A stretch of DNA of 64,000 nucleotides from Lichenicola sp965198575 (GTDB lineage Bacteria; Pseudomonadota; Alphaproteobacteria; Acetobacterales; Acetobacteraceae), in the NCBI RefSeq assembly GCF_965198575.1, contig NZ_OZ240671.1:3844001-3908000 (forward strand), given 5' to 3'. Below the pieces are notes generated by a model that was not told where the DNA came from, made no database searches, and saw only the letters and a program-made list of their open reading frames with translations. The number at the start of each line of letters is the position of its first letter. Positions within the stretch are counted from its first letter, which is position 1. Both the position numbers and the translations under genes were made by a program. Shown piece by piece: positions 52,705 through 63,821 of this stretch.

Positions 52705-55527
52705 CTAGCCGAACGCGCCGACATTATGCATCACCGCGATACTGATCTCACGCACCAGCTCGAACAGCCGCCGCATCGGCTGGAATATCTCCGCAGCCTC
52801 CCGCGTGTAGGCATTCTCCGAGCGTGGACCACGGGGTTCGCGGAAATCCAGCATCACCGACTGGTCAGACGCCTGGGGGAATATCTCCGCCAGCTGCGCC
52901 AGCACGCCGGGGATCTCGAGCCGCAGCACCTGATCGTCGAGTGCCTCGCGGGTGAAGCCGTTGCGCGGCGAGAAATACGGGATCCGGGTCGAGAGCAGCC
53001 AGATGCGCTCGATCAGCGCCAGCCGGATCGCATGCAGCAGCACCTCGGGCAGCTGCATCCGCGGCGCGTCCGGCCACGCCACCCGCAGCGCCAGGTGATC
53101 GGCCTGGATGCGCCGGAACATCGACTGCGTGATCGCCCAGAGATCCAGCCGCTCCAGCCCTTCCGACAACGTGACGAGGGCGGTGCGCCGGGACGGATCG
53201 GTCTCGTGCGCCGCGCGGTCGAGCCACACGCCCGGATCGAGTGTCAGCACGATGGCGCGCAGCACGTCACGATCGGAATGCGCCAGTGCATGACTGGCGA
53301 AATCCAGCGCACGCCGGAACCGCGGCGACTTCAGCATGAACTCCTCGAACGTCTCCGGGTGGCGCGCGGCGGCGAGGCCCAGCCCCTGCAGCGTGTTCGC
53401 GCACCAGCCGAGCTGCTGCAGGATCGCGTTGTTCGGGATCGCCCGGAGCTCGCGCGGATGGCGGATGCGCGCGGGCCCCCCGGCGCCATCGGTCTGCCGT
53501 GCCGCCGGACGCGAGCCGGTGCGATCGATCAGCGCCGGCCCGAACGCGCCGAGCAGCCCTGCATAGCCCGGATCCTCGACCAGCTCGGTCATGCCGAGCC
53601 CGATCGCTGCGAAAAAATCGGCGGAGAAATCCGGCTCGTCATAGATCGGATCGCGCTCGACCTTCACCACCTCGAAGGCGTGCGTGGCGATGGTGCCGAT
53701 CACCGCGTCGGCCAGCGTCGGGGTGCCGAACAGCAGGTAGCCGTCGCCGCCCTGGAACGCGCTTTCCTCGCGGTAGGCGATGCCGGCTTCCTGGAACGCC
53801 TGCCTGGAATGCGGCGGCGACAGGTAGTCCAGCCGGTCGGCCAGCGCGAACGGGTGGCCGCCACGGCCGATGCTCTCGCCGTGGGTGTCGAACAGGATCA
53901 CCTCGACGTCGGTCATGCCGCGCTTGGCGAGCAGGTCGGCGATCTTCAGGCGCAGGCGCTCGACCAGGTAGGTCGCGGCAAGCTGGCCGACATAACGTCC
54001 GGAATCCGAATATCCGAACTGCAGCGCGAGCTTCCCTGTGCGCTGCAGGTAGTCGCGATAGTGACGCGAATGCAGCGCCTCCTCGACGATCTGCGAACCC
54101 TGCATCAGCGCCTCGCGGGTCTCGAACAAGGGCGAGATTTCGATCCGGTCCTCGATGCCGAACAGCCGTGCCAGCCACAGCGCCACCAGCAGCGTGTAGC
54201 CGCTCTCGGTCTCGGCGATCAGGAACCGCACCGGGCTGGCGCTGTCGATATGCTTGACGAGCTGCGCCACCGTCATCATCAGCCGGGCCGCCGAAGCCTG
54301 CTCTGCCAGCAGTGCCCCGAAATCGACCGGCACCGGGCGGACCTCGTCGAGCGCCTCGTTGATCCGGGCCAGCAAAGCGCGCCGCTGCGCCGGGTTTTCC
54401 GGGCTGTCCTCGATGCCGAGGCGCTGGCGGGCGACATTGTGGATCTGCGTGGCGTTCAGCCGGAAATGCGTGTGCGCCGCCCCCATGCCGTGCGACACGA
54501 AGCCGGCACGGGCCACCACCAGCGCCAGCCGGTCCGCCTCGGGGGCGCCGGCGATCGAGGCTGCGAACATCTCGTCGAGCACCGCCGGGTTCAGGATCGC
54601 CTCGTCGCGACGATCGATCAGGGTGGACGCGAATGCCGCCACCTGTTCGGGATCGGCGCGATCCGGCGCCGCTGCCACCTGTGCCGCCACCGCGCCGACC
54701 GCCGCGGCGGTGCGGGCCAGCAGCTCCGTGGGCGGCGCTTCCAGCTCGGCCAGCTGGTCGTGCAGCCGCTGCAGCTGCAACTGCTTCATCCGAAGCCGCA
54801 GCCGGAGCGTGTCCCACCAGCCGATATCGGTGCGGCCGTCGGTGTCGTATCCGACCCAGGTCGCCAGGATCAGCGGCCGCGGCACCAGGCTGGTCCAGGC
54901 CTGGGGCCAGTAGCGGGCCGCCTCCTGCAGCAGGGCCGCGTTCAGCTTGTCGATGGCGTCGCGCCCACGCAGGATCGCCGCGACCGCCAGATCGAACTCG
55001 TCGGTGAGTGTCGGCGTCGTCGGGCGTTGTGATGCGAGGTCCGGCATCGTGCGGGTGCCGCTGGCGGTCGCGGCGAGGGCTGCATACACCGGTGGCGGCA
55101 GGGCGAAGGTCGGGTGAGCGGTGAACACCGCGGCAAACCGGGTGCGATGGATCGCCGCACGGAACTGCGCCAGCGGGATCGGGCTGTCGTTCGGGTCGGG
55201 CCGGATCAGCCGTGCCGCGATCTGCTCCAGCCGCCCCAGATTGTCCGGGCCGGCGGCAAGGCCGACATAGCGCGCGAGGCGGGCCGCCCGCTCCTCGAAG
55301 GCGTCGTCGCGCAGCCGACACACCAGGCCGTTGACGTCCTCAATCGAAAGGCTCGCCTCGTCCAGCCGGCGCGACAGCTGCAGGGCGATCGCCAGCACCG
55401 GATTGCCGAACGGATCCTCCTCCTGGCGCTCGACCAGATGGGCTGCCTGCGCCACCAGCTGGTCGAGGCGCTGGTTCGGCGCATGTCGGCGATCGGGCTC
55501 GGAAGAGGCCGGCGGCAGGTCGTCCAT
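52705..55527 (-). CDS. Divergent phosphoenolpyruvate carboxylase-like protein
   Basis: A 940-residue protein of PEPC length from ATG 55527. Family landmarks are present but altered: FTAHPTF for TAHPTE, FGYSDSGRYVG for GYSDSAKD (the usual Lys is Arg), DTHGESIGRGG for FHGRGGSIGRGG (two residues, including an Arg, are lost), and LRAIPNNAILQQLG for RAIPWIFAWTQ. The C-terminus ends HNVGAFG instead of RNTG. Canonical PEPC makes oxaloacetate from PEP and bicarbonate; with these changes the activity or substrate may differ. Confidence 0.75.
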   Translation of the reverse strand: MDDLPPASSEPDRRHAPNQRLDQLVAQAAHLVERQEEDPFGNPVLAIALQLSRRLDEASLSIEDVNGLVCRLRDDAFEERAARLARYVGLAAGPDNLGRLEQIAARLIRPDPNDSPIPLAQFRAAIHRTRFAAVFTAHPTFALPPPVYAALAATASGTRTMPDLASQRPTTPTLTDEFDLAVAAILRGRDAIDKLNAALLQEAARYWPQAWTSLVPRPLILATWVGYDTDGRTDIGWWDTLRLRLRMKQLQLQRLHDQLAELEAPPTELLARTAAAVGAVAAQVAAAPDRADPEQVAAFASTLIDRRDEAILNPAVLDEMFAASIAGAPEADRLALVVARAGFVSHGMGAAHTHFRLNATQIHNVARQRLGIEDSPENPAQRRALLARINEALDEVRPVPVDFGALLAEQASAARLMMTVAQLVKHIDSASPVRFLIAETESGYTLLVALWLARLFGIEDRIEISPLFETREALMQGSQIVEEALHSRHYRDYLQRTGKLALQFGYSDSGRYVGQLAATYLVERLRLKIADLLAKRGMTDVEVILFDTHGESIGRGGHPFALADRLDYLSPPHSRQAFQEAGIAYREESAFQGGDGYLLFGTPTLADAVIGTIATHAFEVVKVERDPIYDEPDFSADFFAAIGLGMTELVEDPGYAGLLGAFGPALIDRTGSRPAARQTDGAGGPARIRHPRELRAIPNNAILQQLGWCANTLQGLGLAAARHPETFEEFMLKSPRFRRALDFASHALAHSDRDVLRAIVLTLDPGVWLDRAAHETDPSRRTALVTLSEGLERLDLWAITQSMFRRIQADHLALRVAWPDAPRMQLPEVLLHAIRLALIERIWLLSTRIPYFSPRNGFTREALDDQVLRLEIPGVLAQLAEIFPQASDQSVMLDFREPRGPRSENAYTREAAEIFQPMRRLFELVREISIAVMHNVGAFG

Positions 55528-55702
55528 GATGCGGTGGCCCCGAGCTCGTGCTGTTCCGCACCGTTCCATGTCTGCTGCAGGACGGCAATATCGGGCACCG
55601 GACGGTCATGTCGGGTCGCTCCCCGCCGATGCCGTGACGCAGCCGCACTCGGGTAGCGCCGCGAGGTTGGGCAAGATCGCAGGTTGATGCTATCCGGTCG
55701 GC

Positions 55703-57013
55703 ATGATTGTCCGACCGGACACGGTTCCGGAAGCCTCCCTGGACGCTGCATTCGAGGCGGACCTGGCCGCCCGCCTCGGGCTCCGCAGGCAGAAGCGTCA
55801 TGCGACCGGTCTTCTGGTGGCAATGGCGGCTGTCACCCTGGGCAGCTACGCGCTCGGCAGCGGCTACTGGGTCGGCCTGCTGCAGTCGAGCGCCAAGGCC
55901 GGCGTGGTCGGTGGCCTGGCCGACTGGTTCGCGGTGACCGCACTCTTCCGCCATCCGCTCGGCCTGCCGATCCCGCACACCGCCATCCTGCCGGCGCAGA
56001 AGGAACGGCTGGGCCGGGCACTGGGCAGCTTCGTCGCCAACCACGTGTTCACCGAGGCCGACATCGATCGTGCACTGGCGGGCCTCGACCTGCCGCTGCT
56101 GCTGCGCCGCATGCTGACCGACCCCCGCACCGCCGGCCTGATGTCGTCGGCGACGGCGCGGGTGGTGCCGCATCTGCTGGACGGGCTGGAAGCCGGTCGC
56201 GCGCAGGAGCTGCTGGCGCGCCTGGTGCCGCGGCTGCTCAGCGGTGGCGCGCTGGCGCCGGTGGTGGCGCGGGCGTTGCGGGCGCTGGTGGATGGCGACC
56301 GGCACCAGGAGGTGCTGTCGTTCCTGCTCGACCAGATCAAGATCCTGCTGAAGAGCCGCGAGGCGCACCTGCACCAGCTGATCGAGGAGCGGGTGCGCGA
56401 GCAGGGCGGCCGGCTGGTCGGCTGGGCGATCGGCGGCTCCGTCGCCACCCGGGTGCTGTCGGCGATCAACGCCGAGCTGGAACGCACCGATCCGCGCGAG
56501 TCCGAGTTGCGCGAGGCGGTCACGGCCTGGATCCGGCAGGAGATCGACCTGATCGAGACCGACCCCGAGCGCGGCCGCGAGCTCGGCGAAACCCTGCGCG
56601 GCCTGGTCACGCATGAGAGCGTCCGGCTGTGGGTGGCCGATGTCTGGGGCCGTGCGCGCGGCGCGATCGAGGCCGAGCTGGAGCACGATGATGGCTGGAT
56701 GTCGCGGCTGATGGGCGATGCGATGGGCCGGCTGGCGCTGGCGCTCGAGCAGGATGCAGCCGTGCGTGGCGGCGTGGATCGCGCGGCTCATGCGATGGCG
56801 CGGTGGGCGTTGCCCGGTCTGCGCGACCGCCTGTCCGGGTTCATCGCCGGGGTGGTCGGCAACTGGGACACGCGGCTGATCACCGACAAGCTCGAGCTCA
56901 GGGTCGGGCGTGACCTGCAGTTCGTGCGGATCAACGGCACGCTGGTGGGCTTCCTGGTGGGCGGCGCGCTGTATGCCGGGCTGCACTGGCTGTTCGGACC
57001 GCAGGCCGGTTGA
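55703..57013 (+). CDS. DUF445 family membrane protein
   Basis: A 436-residue protein. An N-terminal membrane segment (GLLVAMAAVTLGSYALG) is followed by GGLADWFAVTALFRHPLGLPIPHTAI, the DUF445 signature, then a long helical domain and a C-terminal segment LVGFLVGGALYAGLHWLFG. Function is unknown; a membrane-anchored coiled protein is predicted. It is divergent from the PEPC-like gene. Confidence 0.9.
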   Translation: MIVRPDTVPEASLDAAFEADLAARLGLRRQKRHATGLLVAMAAVTLGSYALGSGYWVGLLQSSAKAGVVGGLADWFAVTALFRHPLGLPIPHTAILPAQKERLGRALGSFVANHVFTEADIDRALAGLDLPLLLRRMLTDPRTAGLMSSATARVVPHLLDGLEAGRAQELLARLVPRLLSGGALAPVVARALRALVDGDRHQEVLSFLLDQIKILLKSREAHLHQLIEERVREQGGRLVGWAIGGSVATRVLSAINAELERTDPRESELREAVTAWIRQEIDLIETDPERGRELGETLRGLVTHESVRLWVADVWGRARGAIEAELEHDDGWMSRLMGDAMGRLALALEQDAAVRGGVDRAAHAMARWALPGLRDRLSGFIAGVVGNWDTRLITDKLELRVGRDLQFVRINGTLVGFLVGGALYAGLHWLFGPQAG

Positions 57014-57104
57014 TCCCTGGATGCACCACGCGGCGGCCTGGAAGCAGGAAGGCCGCCCAGCCAAGCCCTTGACGTGAGGGGCAGTCGGGGTCATTTCCAG
57101 CATA

Positions 57105-57123
57105 CCGGACCCAGCAGGTCCGG
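57105..57123 (+). promoter_or_regulatory. Palindrome upstream of sufR
   Basis: CCGGACC (57105-57111) and GGTCCGG (57117-57123) form a perfect 7-bp inverted repeat with a five-base spacer, 21 bases before the sufR start. A TTGACG box is at 57069-57074. The palindrome is a candidate operator for SufR autoregulation, or an RNA hairpin near the ribosome site. Confidence 0.5.
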
Positions 57124-57144
57124 ATGAACCCGTTCTGAGGCATC

Positions 57145-57624
57145 ATGCTCAGGTTGTCGAAACTGACGGACTACGCGGTGGTCGTGCTGGTGCGCCTGTC
57201 GCACGAGGACCGGCTGGCGACGTCGCCGGCGCTGGCCCAGTCGACCGGTGTCCCGGAGCCGACCGTGGCCAAGGTGCTGAAGGCGCTGTGTGCCTCTGGC
57301 CTGGTGGCCTCGCAGCGCGGCGCCCGTGGCGGCTACCGGCTGGCCCGGCCGCTTTCGTCGATCCCGGTCGCCCGCGTGATCACCGCGATCGACGGACCGA
57401 TCTCGCTCACCGCCTGCGTCGATGGTGCCACCGGCGGATGCGAGGCGCAGTCGAGCTGCCCGATCCGTGGACGCTGGGACCCGGTGAACGATGCCATCCG
57501 CACTGCGCTGACCAGCATCACGCTGGATCAGATGGATGTGAGTTGCTGCGACGGGGCGATCCCCGACTTTAGCCGACGCTACCCGGATGCTGCATCCGGT
57601 CCTGCACCTTTTGCTGCTGAGTGA
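57145..57624 (+). CDS. sufR: Rrf2-family SUF operon regulator
   Basis: A 159-residue protein. The winged HTH reads LTDYAVVVLVRLSHEDRLAT, STGVPEPTVAKVLKALCASGLV, RGARGGYRLARP. Three Cys (ACVDG, GGCEAQSSCPI) would hold a [2Fe-2S] cluster, as in SufR/IscR-type sensors; the gene begins a SUF operon with a seven-base gap to sufB. It probably represses the operon when its cluster is intact. Confidence 0.92.
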   Translation: MLRLSKLTDYAVVVLVRLSHEDRLATSPALAQSTGVPEPTVAKVLKALCASGLVASQRGARGGYRLARPLSSIPVARVITAIDGPISLTACVDGATGGCEAQSSCPIRGRWDPVNDAIRTALTSITLDQMDVSCCDGAIPDFSRRYPDAASGPAPFAAE

Positions 57625-57631
57625 GGCCTTC

Positions 57632-59130
<1,499 letters not shown>

Positions 59131-59134
<4 letters not shown>

Positions 59135-59901
59135 CCGCGTTCGTGAAGATCGAAGGCCTGTGCGCCACCATCGATGACCAGGGCACGCCGAAGGCGATCC
59201 TGAACGGGGTCGATCTGGAGATCCCCTCTGGCGAAATCCACGCCATCATGGGCCCGAACGGCTCCGGAAAGTCGACCCTGTCCTATGTGTTGGCCGGGCG
59301 CGAGGACTACACGGTGACCGGCGGATCCGCGTCCTTCATGGGACAGGACCTGCTGGCGATGGAGCCGGAGGAGCGTGCGGCCGCCGGCGTGTTTCTGGCG
59401 TTCCAGGCGCCGGTAGAACTGCCGGGCGTGAACAACGCCAACTTCCTGCGCACCGCCGTCAATGCCGTCAGGCGAGCACGTGGTGAGCCCGAGCTCGACG
59501 CCGTGCAGTTCCTCAAGGCGGCGCGTGCGGAAGCCAGGCGCCTCTCGATGCCTGAGGACCTGCTCAAGCGGAACGTCAATGTCGGCTTCTCCGGCGGCGA
59601 GAAGAAGCGCAACGAGGTGCTGCAGATGGCGATGCTGCGTCCGAGTTTCGCGATCCTCGACGAGACCGATAGCGGCCTCGACATCGATGCATTGCGGATC
59701 GTCGCCGAGGGTGTGAAGTCGTTGCGGTCGCCTGGTTTCTCGGCACTGGTGATCACGCATCATCAGCGGCTGCTGGACTATCTTGTGCCCGACCGTGTCC
59801 ACGTCATGGCGCGCGGCCGGATCCTGCGCAGCGGTGGTCCCGAGCTCGCGCATCAGCTCGAGGCGCAGGGCTATGCGGGCTTCCTGGCGGAGGCGGCATG
59901 A
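59131..59901 (+). CDS. sufC: Fe-S cluster assembly ATPase SufC
   Basis: A 256-residue ABC ATPase. Walker A is GPNGSGKST (41-49), signature NVGFSGGEKKR, Walker B FAILDETDSGLD, and the H loop VITHHQRLL. SufC drives conformational change in the SufBC2D complex. Start and stop codons overlap those of sufB and sufD (ATGA at both ends). Confidence 0.96.
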
Positions 59902-61196
59902 ACGTCATTCGACCGCTGGGAAACGCCGAGACAGGCACGACTGCGGCAACGTTCCTTGCGCAGTTCGAGGCCAGGCGGGACGCGTTCGGCGACGACGCAA
60001 CAGCACGCGCGGACGCCGCATCCTGGCTGCAGCGGCACGGCCTGCCGAGGCGCACCGAGGAGGCGTGGAAATACACCAGCCTGCGACCGCTCTGGGAGAC
60101 GGTCTTCGAGCCGGCGACAACGGACGATGCACTGGCCGCCCGGCTTCTCGCCGACGTGCTCGCTGCCGCTGGCCTTGATGTCGATGGCGACTCCGCTTTG
60201 CCGCGCCTGGTGTTCGTCAACGGGACGCTGTCCGTAGGCCTGAGTCGGCCGCCTGCTGGCCTCGGATGCGGGGCGTTCGAGGGCGCCGCGGCGGGTGCGC
60301 CGGTGCGGCATCCGATGGTTGCCCTCAACACCATGCTGGCCGAGGACGGCGCCGCCATCCGGGTGCCCGCTGCTGTCGATGGCGGTCGTCTGCTGCTGGT
60401 GACACTCGGCGTCGGGACCATCGCGCCGACGGCCTTCCACCTGCATCATCGCGTCGTGCTGGAGCAGGATGCCAGGCTCTCGCTGCTGGAGATTGCCGGC
60501 GGTGAGGGGATCTACCTGCACGACACCCTGTTCGATTTCGAACTGGGCGCCGGGTCGCACGCGCGCCATGTCCGTTTGCAGCAGGACGCTCCGGGCGCCT
60601 TCTCGTTCTCCCTGGTGCAGGCTGCGGTCGCCACCCGTGCGGCCTATGACGGCTTCAACCTGGCGCTCGGCGCAGCACTGGCGCGACACGAGGTGCATGC
60701 CAGCCTGAACGGCCCCCATGCTGCAGTGCATGTGAATGGCGCGCAGCTGCTCGGCAACACGCAGGTTGCCGACCTGACCAGCGTGATCTCGCATCTGGCA
60801 CCGGACTGCATCTCCCGCCAGACCGTCAAGAACGTGCTCACCAACCGCGCCCGCGGCGTGTTCCAGGGCAAGATCTTCGTCGATCGTGTTGCGCAGAAAA
60901 CCGACGGCTACCAGATGAACCAGGCTTTGCTGCTCTCGGATCAGGCCGAGATCGACGCCAAGCCCGAGCTCGAGATCTACGCCGACGACGTCAAGTGCAG
61001 CCACGGCGCCACTGCCGGCGCGCTCGACGAGGAGCAGCTGTTCTACATGCGCAGCCGCGGCGTTCCGGATGCTGAGGCGCGGGCGATCCTGGTGCGGGCA
61101 TTCCTCGATGACGCGCTCGCCCTGGTCGAGGACGAGATGATCCGTGCCGTGCTCGATGGCGCGGTGGAACGCTGGTGGATCGGACGCCCGGCATGA
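59898..61196 (+). CDS. sufD: Fe-S cluster assembly protein SufD
   Basis: A 432-residue SufD. RRTEEAWKYTSLRPLW (residues ~51-66) is the conserved N-terminal motif; the beta-helix core runs to LTNRARGVFQGKIFVD, and the C-terminal ADVKCSHGATAGALDEEQLFYMRSRG carries the conserved Cys-His pair. It pairs with SufB in the scaffold. Confidence 0.95.
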   Translation: MNVIRPLGNAETGTTAATFLAQFEARRDAFGDDATARADAASWLQRHGLPRRTEEAWKYTSLRPLWETVFEPATTDDALAARLLADVLAAAGLDVDGDSALPRLVFVNGTLSVGLSRPPAGLGCGAFEGAAAGAPVRHPMVALNTMLAEDGAAIRVPAAVDGGRLLLVTLGVGTIAPTAFHLHHRVVLEQDARLSLLEIAGGEGIYLHDTLFDFELGAGSHARHVRLQQDAPGAFSFSLVQAAVATRAAYDGFNLALGAALARHEVHASLNGPHAAVHVNGAQLLGNTQVADLTSVISHLAPDCISRQTVKNVLTNRARGVFQGKIFVDRVAQKTDGYQMNQALLLSDQAEIDAKPELEIYADDVKCSHGATAGALDEEQLFYMRSRGVPDAEARAILVRAFLDDALALVEDEMIRAVLDGAVERWWIGRPA

Positions 61197-62455
61197 ACGA
61201 GCTCTCACACAAGATCCCGCCATTCTCCGCGTCGCCGGCGATCGACCTCTCGCATCTGCGGGCGGACTTCCCGATCCTTTCCGAAACGATCCGCGGCAAG
61301 CCGTTCGTGTTCCTCGACAGTGCTGCCTCGGCGCAGAAGCCGATCGCGGTCATCGACGCGATGACGCACACCATGCGCAGCGAGTACGCCAACGTGCATC
61401 GTGGCCTGCACTGGATGAGCGAGCGCACGACGGACGCATACGAGGGTGTGCGCGACAAGGTTGCGCGGTTGCTGAACGCCGGCTCGCGTGAGGAAATCGT
61501 CTTCACCGCGAGCACCACCAACGCGATCAACCTGGTGGCACACAGCTACGGATCGCTGCTCCGCCCCGGCCAGGCTGTGCTGATTTCCGAAATGGAGCAC
61601 CACGCCAACATCGTGCCGTGGCAGATGCTGCGGGACCGTTCCGGAATCGAGCTGCGGGTCGTACCGGTGACCGATGTCGGCGAACTCGATCTGCAGGCAC
61701 TCGAGGCGCTGCTGGCTGACGGCAAAGTCGGGCTGGTGGCGCTCACCCACATGTCCAACGTGCTCGGCACCGTGACGCCGGCCGCCGAGATTGCCCGGAT
61801 CGTGCACGAAGCGGGTGCGAAACTGCTGCTCGATGGATCCCAGGCGGTGGTGCATCGCCGGGTCGACGTGCAGGCGCTGGATGCCGACTTCTACGTGTTC
61901 ACCGGCCACAAATATTACGGCCCGACCGGCATCGGCGTGCTGTGGGCCAGGCGTGCGCTGCTGGAGGCGATGCCACCGTTCCTCGGTGGTGGCGACATGA
62001 TCGGCTCGGTCAGCTTCGAGCGCTCGACCTGGGCGGAAGTGCCGCACAAGTTCGAGGCCGGGACGCCCGCGATCATCGAGGCGATCGGCCTGGGTGCCGC
62101 GATCGACTATGTCGAGGCGGTCGGCATCGACGCCATCCACGCGCATGAGGCAGCACTCACCTCGCACGCGCTGGCACGGCTCGCCGATATCGAGGGACTG
62201 CAGGTGATCGGGCGCGCGCGCGACCGTGGTGGCGTGATCTCGTTCACCATGAACGGCGCGCACGCGCACGACATCGCTACGCTGCTCGACCAGAACGGCA
62301 TCGCCGTCCGCGCCGGCAACCATTGCGCCGAGCCGCTGATGCGTCGCATGGGCGTCGGCAGCACCGCACGCGCAAGCTTCGCCCTCTACACGACGATCGA
62401 AGAGATCGACGTCCTGGCCGATACCCTCGAGCGGGTCAGGCGGTTCCTTGTCTGA
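61193..62455 (+). CDS. sufS: Cysteine desulfurase SufS
   Basis: A 420-residue PLP enzyme that removes sulfur from cysteine for cluster assembly. EMEHHANIVPWQ and LTHMSNVLGTV are substrate-pocket motifs, FTGHKYYGPTGIG holds the PLP Lys, and RAGNHCAEPLMRRMG holds the active-site Cys. The ATG overlaps the sufD stop. Length is typical for the group II (SufS) branch. Confidence 0.96.
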   Translation: MNELSHKIPPFSASPAIDLSHLRADFPILSETIRGKPFVFLDSAASAQKPIAVIDAMTHTMRSEYANVHRGLHWMSERTTDAYEGVRDKVARLLNAGSREEIVFTASTTNAINLVAHSYGSLLRPGQAVLISEMEHHANIVPWQMLRDRSGIELRVVPVTDVGELDLQALEALLADGKVGLVALTHMSNVLGTVTPAAEIARIVHEAGAKLLLDGSQAVVHRRVDVQALDADFYVFTGHKYYGPTGIGVLWARRALLEAMPPFLGGGDMIGSVSFERSTWAEVPHKFEAGTPAIIEAIGLGAAIDYVEAVGIDAIHAHEAALTSHALARLADIEGLQVIGRARDRGGVISFTMNGAHAHDIATLLDQNGIAVRAGNHCAEPLMRRMGVGSTARASFALYTTIEEIDVLADTLERVRRFLV

Positions 62456-62927
62456 CGCCGCGACATTCAGCACGGCTGCGTCGCTGTACCAGGATCTCGT
62501 CGTCGAGCGGGCACGGCGCCCATTGCATGCCGGCGATCTCGATCCCGCGGATGCGACGGCGGACGGCGACAATCCGCTGTGTGGCGACAGGACGCATGTC
62601 TCGCTGCGGCTGGATGACCGGCGGCGCATAGCACGTGTCGCGCATCACACACGGGGATGCGCGATCTGTGCCGCCTCCGCCGACCTGATGGCGGACATGG
62701 TTCCCGGCCTCGACGCTCCGGCCGCGTCCGCAATGTTCGGGCAATTCGAGTCGATGCTGCAGGACGGCCAGGACGCGCTCGACAGTGACGCCCGCAAGCA
62801 GCTCGGTTTGCTTCTCGCCTTTGCCGACCTACATGACTACAGGTCGCGCCGTAGATGTGCGACATTGCCGTGGTCCGCACTTCTGTCGGCGTTGAAGTCG
62901 CCCTCGAAGACGACTGAGGAACCATGA
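62448..62927 (+). CDS. sufU: SufU-type Fe-S scaffold/sulfurtransferase
   Basis: A 159-residue protein starting with TTG at 62448, which overlaps the end of sufS by eight bases and begins MSDAATFSTA. The three conserved Cys lie in NPLCGDRTHVSL, TRGCAICAASADLM and RRRCATLPWSAL. SufU accepts sulfur from SufS and passes it to SufBCD (zinc-dependent sulfurtransferase). Its presence instead of SufE marks this SUF operon as the SufU type. Confidence 0.92.
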   Translation: MSDAATFSTAASLYQDLVVERARRPLHAGDLDPADATADGDNPLCGDRTHVSLRLDDRRRIARVAHHTRGCAICAASADLMADMVPGLDAPAASAMFGQFESMLQDGQDALDSDARKQLGLLLAFADLHDYRSRRRCATLPWSALLSALKSPSKTTEEP

Positions 62928-63397
62928 TGAACATGATGGTCAACCAGGATCTCGACGACGCTGCAGCAGCCCGCCAGGAACCGGCGGTTCCTGCTCGTCG
63001 GCTCCCGAATTTCGATCTCGCATCACGCGCGCCGGTCGAGGAGGAACACCGCTCCGTCGTGTCGGCGTGGACGCCGGACGGCGAAGTTGCCGCTCCGCTC
63101 AGCGAGGATGACGTCATCGCGGCGATCGCGTCGGTCTATGATCCGGAAATCCCGGTGAACATCTACGAACTCGGATTGATCTACGCGATCGACCTGCACG
63201 ACGACGGCCGGGTGAAGGTGGAAATGACCCTCACCGCACCTGGCTGCCCCAGCGCCCAGGAACTCCCGGTTCAGGTTCGCGAGGCAGTGCTGATGGTGGC
63301 GGGCGTCACCGCATGCGACGTCGAGACGGTCTGGGATCCGCCGTGGGATGCGAGCCGGATGAGCGACGACGCGCGTCTTTCGCTGAACATGTACTGA
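62924..63397 (+). CDS. sufT: SUF maturation protein SufT (MIP18/DUF59)
   Basis: A 157-residue protein. SVYDPEIPVNIYELGLIY and MTLTAPGCPSAQELPVQVRE are the DUF59 motifs; the GCPS Cys is the cluster-handling residue of this family. The N-terminal ~55 residues are an unstructured extension. It overlaps sufU by four bases (ATGA) and helps Fe-S transfer to client proteins. Confidence 0.9.
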   Translation: MMNMMVNQDLDDAAAARQEPAVPARRLPNFDLASRAPVEEEHRSVVSAWTPDGEVAAPLSEDDVIAAIASVYDPEIPVNIYELGLIYAIDLHDDGRVKVEMTLTAPGCPSAQELPVQVREAVLMVAGVTACDVETVWDPPWDASRMSDDARLSLNMY

Positions 63398-63419
63398 CGG
63401 CAGCAGAGGGGACACGCAG

Positions 63420-63791
63420 ATGAGCAGCACCCAGGCCAGCGCGCCCACCAGGCGCCGTGCATTGCCGCCCTTGATGGCGCTGTCCGACCGGGCGGCCGAG
63501 CGGTTGCAGACCCTCTATGCGACCGGCCATGTCGGCCAGCTGCTGCGGATCAGTGTCGGCACCAAGGGCTGCTCCGGCCTCTCCTACGACATGAACTGGG
63601 TCGAGGCGGCGGGACCGAGCGACGAGGTGGTGACCGATCGCGGGCTGACCGTGCTGGTCGATCGCAAGGCGTCGCTGTTCCTGATCGGCACCACGATGGA
63701 TTACGAGGTCAAGGACCTGTCAGCCGGCTTCGTGTTCGTGAACCCGAACGAGAAGGGCCGCTGCGGCTGCGGCGAAAGCTTCCACGTCTGA
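63420..63791 (+). CDS. sufA: A-type Fe-S carrier protein SufA/ErpA-like
   Basis: A 123-residue A-type carrier. The three conserved Cys are in GTKGCSGLSYDMNW and KGRCGCGESFHV. LSDRAAERLQTLY is the N-terminal helix. It shuttles clusters from the SUF scaffold to apo-enzymes. It is the last gene of the operon; the next gene is convergent. Confidence 0.93.
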   Translation: MSSTQASAPTRRRALPPLMALSDRAAERLQTLYATGHVGQLLRISVGTKGCSGLSYDMNWVEAAGPSDEVVTDRGLTVLVDRKASLFLIGTTMDYEVKDLSAGFVFVNPNEKGRCGCGESFHV

Positions 63792-63821
63792 CCGGCCCGG
63801 TCGGACCGATCAGCGGGCCGG
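63792..63821. terminator. Hairpin between convergent sufA and rlmD
   Basis: CCGGCCCG (63792-63799) and CGGGCCGG (63814-63821) can pair as an 8-bp stem with a 14-base loop across the two stop codons. There is no T tract on either strand, so a bidirectional stop is only a suggestion. Confidence 0.4.

Noticed and set aside
50095..55032. A plus-strand open frame of more than 1600 codons antisense to the carboxypeptidase, MBL and PEPC-like genes.
   Set aside because: Residues are Arg/Gln/His-rich without any motif, while the opposite strand carries three clear enzymes; it is an artefact of G+C-rich codon use.
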